64,000 nt of DNA from Viola odorata (lineage: Eukaryota; Streptophyta; Magnoliopsida; Malpighiales; Violaceae), in the NCBI GenBank assembly GCA_963691705.1, contig OY829541.1, positions 36,783,661 to 36,847,660 of the forward strand, in the 5' to 3' direction. The notes beneath the pieces were generated by a model that had not been told where the DNA came from, did not search any database, and was given only the letters and a program-made list of their open reading frames with translations. This document shows, piece by piece, positions 56,211-64,000 of this stretch. The position numbers were made by a program, and so were the translations under genes. Each line of letters starts with the position of its first letter. Positions within the stretch are counted from its first letter, which is position 1.

Positions 56211-57110
56211 TTAAAAAACTTTTTAATATTTCTAGATAATAAATCTGCTAAGCTGTTGTTTTTTCCTTTTATATGTTCAAAGCAAATTTCATATCCATTT
56301 CCCTGTATTAAATTCTGTAAGTTAACCCATCGGGTTCTATTTATCTTTTTGCTATTCTCATTTTTTAGAAATTTTACTATTGCTTCACAATCTGTTCTTA
56401 CTATAAACTCATTCTGTAAATATATTTTGAATTTATCTAGTGCATTTATTAATGCCTATATTTCAAAGTCTAAACTAGTCCAATTTTGTCCTGTTTTGAA
56501 ATTACCACTTGCATAAGCAACAATTCTTTCTGTATCTTTATCTGCATATTTATTGGGTTTGCAGATCATGACTGCTCCCCATCCTTCTTTGCTACCATCA
56601 CATTCTATAATGATATAATATGTTGTTAACGGTAGTTCTAATGGCTTAATTTGTCTGACTTGTTCTTTTATCTTCTTTACTAATTCTAAGTCTTCTTTGT
56701 TAAAGTTTCTTTGACCATTTTTTGTTGTTTTACTGTATAATGGCCCTACTAATTTACTTAAGTTAGGAATAAACTTCCTGGCATAATTTAGTATTCCTAA
56801 AAAAGCTTGTATTTGTTTTAATCCTTCTAATTTATCTGGAAAATTTAATATTTTTTCAGCTATATGCGGCTGTAATTCTATCTTTCCATTTCCTATTTCT
56901 AATCCTAAAAAGGATATCTTTCTTTTATATAATTCCATCTTTCTTTTACTTACTACTATACCATATTTTTCTATTTCCTGAAAAATCTGTTTCAAATGTT
57001 CTTCATGTTCTTTAATAGTATTACTTGCTACTAAGATATCGTCTATGTAAACTAAACAGAACTCATATTTTAAGAATATTGAGTCCATGAATCTTTGGAA
57101 AACTGCTGGT
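56164..57110 (-). pseudogene. Reverse transcriptase/RNase H fragment (copy 2), 5' truncated
   Basis: Minus-strand homology with copy 1 starts within RT at [12 protein letters not shown] (57110 side). It runs through the YIDD motif and RNase H to the stop at 56164-56166. It carries the same in-frame stop as copy 1 between LDFEI and ALINA (about 56456-56458). The upstream RT blocks are missing because piece 3 is joined at 57110. Confidence 0.88.
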
Positions 57111-57120
57111 GTATTTTCAT

Positions 57121-57132
57121 TGGTAGCGGAGC
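57121..57132 (+). promoter_or_regulatory. Viral primer-binding site
   Basis: TGGTAGCGGAGC follows TGTATTTTCAT, the same 11 bases that precede the palindrome spacer at 54315-54325. In Caulimoviridae this site pairs with initiator tRNA-Met and defines nucleotide 1 of the genome. Confidence 0.7.
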
Positions 57133-57425
57133 CCAGACGTTCCTCTTTGGCAATCTGACAAAAGACCGAGACAGGCGTGGTAAGGGTATCCAGACAAGGA
57201 GTAAAGCCTGCTTTAGCCACGAACCCGCTAGGGTGAGTCAATTTCTAAAGAACATGTTCAAGTTCTGATTCCAAATTTTGTTTATACGTCTTAAGTTATT
57301 ATTTTATAATTTGTCTTTAAATTATTTATGTGGGCTTAATCTTTCATAGGGAACTAAAGCTATAAAACTGAAAACTTTTCTTATAAATTGATAAATCTTT
57401 CAAAAAACTTGTTTGATCTTAAAAA
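57133..57425 (+). other. Viral leader sequence
   Basis: Non-coding stretch between the primer-binding site and the first viral ORF, AT-rich in its second half. It corresponds to the 5' leader of the pregenomic RNA. Confidence 0.55.
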
Positions 57426-57887
57426 ATTGCGAATCAAAAGTTTAAACGCATTGAGTACTTAGATCTAGAAACTCCAAAAGAAAAATATAAAATACCAACA
57501 GAAACGAGTGAAATAATTTGTAGACTAGATAAAAATTTAGAACATAAACTTCATAGTCAAAACGCTCATCTAAACGGATTAACAGATCTAATTATAAGTC
57601 TAGGTAATCATCTAGAAGTGGAAAAAGACAGCGTTAGTAAACAGATTGATAGTATCACAGGATCAGTAACAGAAAATAGTCGTCTTATAAAAGGCATATT
57701 TGAAAATTTAGATTATATTAAGAGTCAAAACGAGCATATTATCACAGAATTTAAGAAAATTAAGGGTACAGATAAAAAACCAATAGAAGAATTACAAGAA
57801 ATTTCAGGTTTAACAAAAGCCTTAGAAAGATTAAAATTAGATAATAATCATAAAATAAGTATTAAACCAACAAAATATAATCATTGA
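57426..57887 (+). pseudogene. First viral ORF, open without an early ATG
   Basis: The frame opens after TAA (57423-57425) and is uninterrupted to TGA 57885-57887, about 153 codons. The first ATG is at 57618. The upstream 64 codons (for example FKRIEYLDLETPKEKYKI) have the same composition as the rest. Either a non-AUG codon is used or the start is lost. The protein is Lys/Glu/Ile-rich with coiled-coil character (SKQIDSITGSVTENSRLI). No named domain. It precedes ORF 2 by 11 nt. Confidence 0.55.
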
Positions 57888-57898
57888 CTACCTAGAAA

Positions 57899-58198
57899 AT
57901 GAATAATTTTACACCTTTTAGTGGACCTAGTAGAACACTACAAGAATCCCGTAGAAGTGTGTCATCTAGAGAAGAAGTTAATAATGACTCATTTTTAGGA
58001 AGAGTATTTAGTAGAGGATCAGGAAGTAACAGTTCACAAACAGTAGTTCAATTAGAAGAAGAAATAGATGTAGAAAGAAGTTTAGAAATATACAATAATG
58101 AACAATTAGATGCATTAAACCCAAGAACCTTATACAGAGTAGGACCCCTAAACATCAATACAGTATTAATTAGAAGTAATAGGGAAGAAAGTCTTAGA

Positions 58199-58200
<2 letters not shown>
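57899..58200 (+). pseudogene. Second viral ORF, N-terminal part, cut off at a TA repeat
   Basis: ATG at 57899 opens a frame with a Ser/Arg-rich start (MNNFTPFSGPSRTLQESRRS) and a segment LDALNPRTLYRVGPLNINTV. This segment resembles the N-terminal region of Caulimoviridae polyproteins just before the movement domain. After about 100 codons viral sequence ends at the (TA)n tract; the Tyr/Ile codons beyond are microsatellite. Confidence 0.6.

Positions 58201-58256
<56 letters not shown>
58198..58256. repeat. (TA)n(CA)n microsatellite at the viral border
   Basis: An uninterrupted run of about 23 TA units is followed by ACACACAC, directly at the end of viral homology. Confidence 0.95.
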
Positions 58257-58413
58257 CGTAGCTTTCGATTCCAGGACAAAATAGCTGACGTAAGATAATG
58301 TTAGAAGTTTTGTTTTGTTTTTTTTTTTAAATAATGTATTAATTTAGTTAATTTATCTATAAAAAAAAATTCATTTAAACCCGTATATGATTATTATATT
58401 CTCTGTATTTATA

Positions 58414-59328
58414 CTCCCTCCGGACACTTATAATTGACGTCCTGGCACAGTGGTTGTGTGGAAGGGCTGAATTTTTTATTTATTTTAATGTTTGCTGTTT
58501 CGAAACTACCCTTGATTATTTAATAATTAACAAGCCCTACCATTCTCCTCCCTCTCTTTCTTTGCCTTCTTCCTCTCCCTTCTCTCCTTCCTTCTTCTCT
58601 GTCCACTCTCCGACAAAACCCCACCACTCCTCTCCTCCTTCTCTGCCGCTGTCGCCTTCTCCCCAACTCGATCCTCAACCCTAGATTCAGAAATTCTCGG
58701 AATCCTCCCTCCTTTGCTAATGCCCAGAAGCTCAAAATTTACCTTTCCCCACCCAATTCTATCTCCATTGTCCCAACCAAACCTCGCGCTTATCTCCACA
58801 AGCCCAGAAACAACATCACCATCTTCATAACTTCTCGATCTAACACCATTTTTGTTCCCGCTCAAAATAAAGTCTGCTAATTCCCACTCTAGTCTATCTT
58901 AGTAAAGTGGGTGTTTGAGAACTTGGTCGGCGAACTTCGCCCAGTGCTCGGTATTGTCGGCACGGAGGTTTTTGGAAACTCATTTGAGGTAGGCGGAAGG
59001 GAGGGTGCCCAACATCTTGCCTTTGTACTTGCCAAAATCTATGACTCGGTCTGTGATTGGGATTGATTGGGTAGGGTTTGATTTGGATTTTGGGGGCTTG
59101 AATGAGCAATGTATGAAATTGGAAAATGAGTAAGAATAGTGAACGAAAGCAACCATGGAGATGGTGAATTGTGTTTTGGGGGGATAGAGGTGGAAGAAGT
59201 GAAGAAGATAAGGAAGAGGGCCTTTTAGTCATGTTGCAAAAAAAATTACTATTGGAAGAGGTAAAATGACAATTAAAAAAGACCAAAGAATTCGTAGGAA
59301 AGTGACAATTATTGGAGTCCGGAGAGAG
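58414..59328 (-). mobile_element. Stowaway-like element carrying a gene fragment, 915 bp
   Basis: CTCCCTCCGGACACTTATAA at the left and, read inward, CTCTCTCCGGACTCCAATAA at the right are inverted ends, with TA on each side (58412-58413; 59329-59330). Between them about 700 bp is host-gene-like on the minus strand. MITEs of this class normally carry no genes. Confidence 0.8.
58527..59250 (-). pseudogene. Captured fragment of a plant gene with a DUF3820-like domain
   Basis: One minus-strand frame runs through the element. Near 59055-58905 it contains RVIDFGKYKGKMLGTLPSAY, then a stop, then VSKNLRADNTEHWAKFADQV. The FGKYKGxxLxxLPxxYL.W pattern fits the small DUF3820 domain found in plant, probably organelle-targeted, proteins of unknown function. 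The frame continues with WELADFILSGNKNG and a charged Gly/Glu-rich part to 58527. In-frame stops at 58980-58982 and 58899-58901 break it. The upstream Ser/Phe/Pro-rich part (59100-59250) could be a transit peptide remnant. No intron is visible, and the fragment lacks the original start context. Confidence 0.6.
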
Positions 59329-59330
59329 TA

Positions 59331-60002
59331 ACAAAATTCCAATTAAATTATTTAATGATTAATTTAGTCTACTATTTGTGAAAAAATTCCAATCTAATCC
59401 CCACATGATTAGTATAGTACATGCATTTGTAAAAATAATCCAATTAATTTTTTAAATGATTAATTTAATTTATGTGTTCGTAAAATATTGCCAATATTTC
59501 GGCCAATAGGGTGGGGCCAAATTACTTGTACGGTATAATTTGGAATAAGAATTAGAATTTAAGACGTCAAAGAAAGTGGGCTATATTATTTAGTACAAGT
59601 ATATGAATTGTTTACGGTTTAAATTTTTAAATGTCGTATGAACCATTTAATTATATAGTGATAAAATACTTTTTTTAAGAAACCATGGAATTATAATTTT
59701 AATAAATTTGTTGAGTTATTGTCTACTACACTAGTACTAAACAATTATTTATAATGGGTTATATTATTAATTATTATTATAATATTAAGAATTAAACTCA
59801 TAACTTACGTTATGTATTAATCAGTGGAACTACAACCTCACATATAAACAGTGCATAGCCCCCCAAATTTTTAGATTTTTTAAATATATATATTATTAGT
59901 ATTATCATAAAAGTAAAAAAGAAAAAAAATGTATTATTAGTATTATCATAGAATTTATTTCTTTAGTGCAGTATGTAGAAATTAGTAGACAAAGCACAAG
60001 TC
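59331..60002. other. No gene; AT-rich spacer
   Basis: A GTATTATTAGTATTATCATA repeat occurs at about 59895 and 59932. Nothing else was found. Confidence 0.4.
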
Positions 60003-60380
60003 TAGGGATTTTATTCCCAATTCTCTTTTGTTAGTACCGTGTTAGATCATAAATCAGGACCATTAGGTACTTAAATTAATTTTATACTTTAATTTTGCGT
60101 GTAACTCACCGATTAACATATTGTTTATATCTCGTATCGTATCTATAATGCTGCATTTTTTATATGGTTATAGTTATGGCTCGTAGAGCATTAGGGATTT
60201 TATTCCCAATTCTTTTTTGTTAGTACCATGTTAGATCATAAATCAAGACCATTAAGTACTTAAATTAATTTTGTACTTTAATTTTGCGCGTAACTCACCG
60301 ATTAACATATTGTTTATATCTTGTATCGTATCTATAATGCTGCATTTTTTATATGGTTACAGTTATGGCTCGTAGAGCAT
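60003..60380. repeat. 189-bp tandem duplication, 2 copies
   Basis: The unit, beginning TAGGGATTTTATTCCCAATT and ending GTTATGGCTCGTAGAGCATT, occurs at 60003 and again at 60192 with few differences. The low divergence suggests a fairly recent event. Confidence 0.85.
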
Positions 60381-60610
60381 TGTCAAAAAAGAAAAAAGCA
60401 ATGTGTTCGTTGATAATATATCTCAAATTTAGGACTATGGTCATGATATATTTGATGGTTTTATTAATTCTTGAGTTTATGAAAGAACCCAAGAAGGTCA
60501 TCTTCTCAAGTTGGTGGTTTATATTGAAAAAGAAAATGTCGAGACTTTTAGTTTAGACTCGATATTAATTGGATTTGTTGATTTGAAAGAACGCCGGGTA
60601 CAATTCAGCT
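60381..60610 (+). other. Possible gene remnant of unknown origin
   Basis: A plus-strand frame reads DYGHDIFDGFINS, a stop, then VYERTQEGHLLKLVVYIEKE and on to a stop near 60610. The coding-like wording is suggestive, but I recognise no family. Confidence 0.25.
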
Positions 60611-60688
60611 AATTTAATTAATTATACATAATACATATTAAATTTATTACTATAATAGTTATTGATGAGAATGTTCATATTTTACAGA

Positions 60689-61037
60689 CAGGGACGGATC
60701 TAAAATACTTAACAAAAAAATACTCGTAGAGAACAACTGTAAAAAGTACGTATTTTGTATGAATTCTAATGTATAATTAATTTTTTTCTATATTGTCTTC
60801 TTATTTATCTTTTTGTTAAATTTATCTAAATATTTGTTATTTAGTGACGGATACAAATACTCTTAAGTATTTTTCCAATTTTTCGTTCAGCTCGCTTTCC
60901 TTCCCTTTAAAATACTCAAAAAATAAAAATTCGGGGGCAACGCGCACCCCCTGAATACAAATCCTGGATCTATCACTGTTTACAGATAATTTTTTTAATC
61001 TCGCCCCTCCAAACATCGAAAGTTGGCTCCGCCACTG
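60689..61037. mobile_element. Small TIR element (CAGxGxCGGA ends), uncertain
   Basis: CAGGGACGGATCTAAAAT at the left and, read inward, CAGTGGCGGAGCCAAC at the right resemble the ends of common plant hAT-like MITEs. A second pair (AGTGACGGATAC at 60844; inward AGTGATAGATCC at about 60977) may be a nested copy. No target duplication was confirmed. Confidence 0.4.
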
Positions 61038-61403
61038 CATATAAACATCAATTTATATTATACAAAAAGCTTACCAAAAGGAAAAAGTACCATTATTGGG
61101 TGATTGATATACATGCTTAGATTTTAGTACTCTCATTACTTAAATAAAAGTTTATTGATTTAATTTTTATGTAAAAAAAATTAATTACTAAAAATACTTT
61201 ACTTTTTTGACTAATCTAATAAAATTAAAGATAAAAATGTATTTCAAATTATTAAAAAATTATAATTATCTCCTCTCGTGACCTCATAATTTTTTTTTAC
61301 CCCTTTGGCTTCTTCTTTTTCCCTTGTGGATAAAAAAGAGTTCTTTTTTTTAATGTGTGTGAATTTCATAGAATGGAGAAATTATTTAATACACAGGTAC
61401 AAG

Positions 61404-62250
61404 TAGGGGTGGGCATTCGGGTATTTCGGAAATACCCGAATTAAAAATTTCAGATATCGGGATTCCGAATTTGCAAAAATCCTTCCCGAACCCGAATTTG
61501 GTTTTTTGCTACCCGAACCCGAATTTCCGAAATTTAAAATTCGAAAATTCGAAATTTCAGAAATTCGGGGTGAATTTCCGAATTTAAAATTAGACATACA
61601 AAGAGTTCTGCCACTGCTGCCATTGCCAACAACAATCCAACATCCAACATCCAAATTAAACATACCAATTAGAATCCACTAGGACCACTACTGCCATTGC
61701 CAAGCAACAACAACAATCCACTACATACCGTGATTCAGCGAGAGAGCCGAGAGAAGAGATTCAGCGAGAGAGCCGAGAGGTGGAGATTGATTTTGGGGGT
61801 TAGGGTTACTGGAGATCGATTTGGGGGTTAGGGTCGTGAATCGTGATGGGTGCTGGAGATGGTGAGGTTAGTCGGTGGCTGTGGTTAGGGCCGGCCATTG
61901 GTGGCTGTGATTTTGGCTGAACTAGAGAGAGAGAGAGGTCGGAAGATGAGAGGTCGGAGAGAGAGATCGGTGGCCGTGAAGATGGATCTGGACTAGAGAG
62001 AGAGAGAGAGGTCAGAAGATGGATCTGTGCGTGCGTTTGTGTTGTGGGAACTGGGAAGGAAGGAAGGAATAATGGAAAATTGGAAACCATTAGCATTAAT
62101 ATTTCGGGAAATTCGGGTATCCCGAAATAATTTCGAGTATTACATACCCGAATCCGAATTTTCCGATACCCGAAATACCCTAACCGAATTTTGAAAATTT
62201 CGGGTCGAAAAATTCGGAATTCGGGTATTTCGGTTTTGTGCCCACCCCTA
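61404..62250. mobile_element. hAT non-autonomous element, 847 bp, target duplication GGTACAAG
   Basis: Perfect ends TAGGGGTGGGCA...TGCCCACCCCTA are flanked by identical GGTACAAG (61396-61403; 62251-62258). Subterminal zones repeat CGGGTATTTCGG and CCCGAA motifs. The unrelated, GC-richer centre (about 61600-62090) contains GAGAGAG tracts and GGTGGCTGTG repeats and may be captured host DNA. No protein domain recognised. Confidence 0.92.
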
Positions 62251-62258
62251 GGTACAAG

Positions 62259-63534
62259 AGTATACTAAACATTCTATTCATATAAATAGTAATTTTCACA
62301 ATCTACAAAATAAGTTTAGTGTGGACTAATCCCACCATAAAAAGAACTCACTTTGAATTAAACCGTGGAATTTATTCTTTATGCCCTATATAATTATTAC
62401 TATAATTTTTTTATTTTATTAGTACGAAACTTAAGTACTATTTATATAAAATGATATAAATAGTAATTGACGTAACCGGAGCAGTCTATAAAGTATAAAC
62501 ACTCATTCGAGTCTGAACGTAAGTCATAAAATTACAAAATTTGTAATAAATGGGCTCTTCGTGCCCTCTGAAAACGACCCAGGTGGCCAAGCACCTGAAA
62601 AATACATCAATATTTCACTACACACAAAATTCAAAATTATACAAAACACGAAGAAAAAATTATCCTTATATTTTTATATTATATTTTTAGTCTACTAGAA
62701 TTTGTAAATTATTTGCCCAACCCTAGTAAATCTTACTTACTCTTTCCAGTAAAAAAAAAATGTTAAGTAAATTATTTTTCGCAGATAGTTTTTGATAAAC
62801 AGCTTATTAATATGGCTAATAGATATTTCTCCTTTTCAATTGAGATTTAACTATCCAAAAAAAAAACTACATTCAAATATTTTAATAAAAGTATGCTACT
62901 CCTACTGGCTTTTTAAAACAATGACTTTAAAAAAACCGTAATGCTTAGTATGAGAACTTAATTGCATAAGGGAAAGTAAGGAAAATTAGCAAGAAAAGAA
63001 ATCGAAAAATTGTATATTAGTTCTTATGTATGACAACAATTTTAAAATTCAAGGGAAAAAAAAGGAAGGAAATGTGAATGAAAAAATTAAATTGCATGGT
63101 AAATTGTGTTTTTCAAGTTCCTTCATTTTCCTTTTATGGGCCCAAGAGAAATAAAAAAATTCCTCTCCTGTCCGGCCCATTATCCCGGTTTACCTCTTCT
63201 AATTTTTCCCATACAAGGGGAATTATTAAATCTTCCTTTCCTTTCTTTTCCTTTCATTCCATCCTAATCCCTCCTCTTATACTAAGCATTGCACAAACTG
63301 CAATAACATTGAAAACAGCATGAATGACAACTTCAATACTAAATTCTCGCGGCAATATCTACGAGAGAAACGAACGATTGATGCTATTCCAAATATTAAT
63401 TAATCACTTCATGCTAATTAAAACATAAGAGAATGAAAATTGTAGATTATTGTGACATTTGAATTAGAGCAAGCTCATTAACAACTCACGAATCGTTATG
63501 TATTAACGAGGAGGTATAAGCGGCACTACTAAAT
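62259..63534. other. No gene; AT-rich spacer
   Basis: An 81-codon frame (63078-63323) is unsupported. No TIR, RNA gene or tandem repeat was noticed. Confidence 0.4.
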
Positions 63535-64000
63535 GTTGGAACCGTATGGGAGATTACATCCCAAGGAACGAATCAATCTCAGTTATTACATGAATTAGAT
63601 CGGGAGCAGCGGAAGCGTACCTGATAATGATGCCATGATCTGATGTGGAAATCCGGAAACTTGATCTTCTGGTGAATGATTGCTATGGGGTTGGATGGAG
63701 AACCAAAGAAGCTGTAAACCTTATGCTTCTTCTCTGCCTTAACCTTCGTTCCTCCTGTTTCTTTTCTTAATAAGGAACTGAGGAATTAATTAATAGCAAT
63801 TCCACCAGGGATCAATTCCGTCCTTAGAGTTTTTCATTAATTCTGAATCGGTCCATCAACAATTCGGAAATAATCCGGAATCTGCACAATAACCGTATTA
63901 ACCCCCACACACTATTTCAATTAGACGATTGGACCCCTTAACTTTATTAGATCATCGAATTGGTCCAATTAACCTTATGTTAACAATATATTATATGACG
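63535..64000 (+). mobile_element. Possible LTR start, cut by the window end
   Basis: From TGTTGGAACCGTATGGGAG the composition changes to less AT-rich, LTR-like non-coding sequence with GCAGCGGAAGCGTACC, a motif I associate with plant copia LTRs. There is no second boundary inside the window, so this is tentative. Confidence 0.35.

Larger units (their letters stand above)
50866..58200. other. Endogenous pararetrovirus (Caulimoviridae) cluster, three rearranged pieces
   Basis: Piece 1 (plus, 50866-54333): protease/RT/RNase H, viroplasmin ORF, then a reversed capsid/movement-like insert and the tail of the last ORF with the 3' intergenic region. Piece 2 (minus, 54334-57110): the same region in opposite orientation and longer in the last ORF. 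Piece 3 (plus, about 57110-58200): primer-binding site, leader and the first two ORFs. Pieces 1 and 2 meet tail-to-tail in a palindrome centred on 54326-54333. The right border runs into a (TA)n tract. Stops and truncations make it non-functional as it stands. I cannot place it in a genus. Confidence 0.9.

Noticed and set aside
57899..58261. Tyr/Ile repeat tail of viral ORF 2
   Set aside because: It is translation of the (TA)n microsatellite, not viral protein.

Overview
This window is repeat-rich, AT-rich nuclear DNA from a flowering plant, most likely a eudicot. The evidence is plant-type transposons of almost every class (Ty1/copia, Ty3/gypsy-like LTRs, PIF/Harbinger, hAT, Mutator, Stowaway), plant-like introns, and an endogenous plant pararetrovirus (Caulimoviridae). 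I see no intact conventional host gene. The best intact small ORF is a GRF zinc-finger protein (11870-12352, minus), which may itself belong to a Mutator-like element. I cannot name the species.

Layout. 1-3931: the 3' end of a long LTR retrotransposon (antisense ORF remnants, arrays of short tandem repeats, polypurine tract, 2.0-kb LTR). It sits inside a Mutator-like transposase gene whose 3' exons continue at 3932-5283. 5745-10935: a complete PIF/Harbinger element with TTA target duplications, a DDE transposase and a Myb/SANT-like ORF1 (both broken), and a striking 72-bp tandem array. 11085-12850: a minisatellite and the GRF gene. 12886-16262: duplicated, TIR-bearing Harbinger-type debris with a second transposase fragment and an inverted fragment of the first LTR family. 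16967-23386: hAT-type elements at 16967, 17669 and 20415, each with a perfect 8-bp target duplication, and two Stowaway MITEs. 23450-29660: a complete Ty1/copia element on the minus strand. Its two 1218-bp LTRs look identical and have the same TTACT duplication. It lies inside a Stowaway MITE and has lost integrase and half of reverse transcriptase in frame. 29874-39420: more MITEs, a 1375-bp solo LTR, a Mutator-like inverted-repeat element, and two hAT elements, one with a decayed BED/hAT transposase and one with a tRNA-like pol III box pair. 39862-47060: two TIR-bounded elements that appear to have captured host gene fragments (a PROSC/YggS-type PLP-homeostasis protein; an RD-rich nuclear protein). 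50866-58200: a rearranged endogenous pararetrovirus with two tail-to-tail inverted copies. 58414-59328: a Stowaway-like element carrying a fragment of a DUF3820-like plant gene. 60003-64000: a tandem duplication, another hAT element with a perfect 8-bp duplication, and what may be the start of another LTR.

How it fits together. The window is a nest of transposons: LTR inside a Mutator element, Harbinger inside or beside the same Mutator locus, copia inside a MITE. At least three DNA elements look like gene-capturing (Pack-type) elements. The most unusual structure is the pararetrovirus cluster. It forms a near-perfect palindrome whose 8-nt spacer is the first 8 nt of the viral primer-binding site, and it would give a long hairpin RNA if transcribed. 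The copia element is the youngest-looking insertion and is probably a non-autonomous derivative mobilised by a relative's enzymes.
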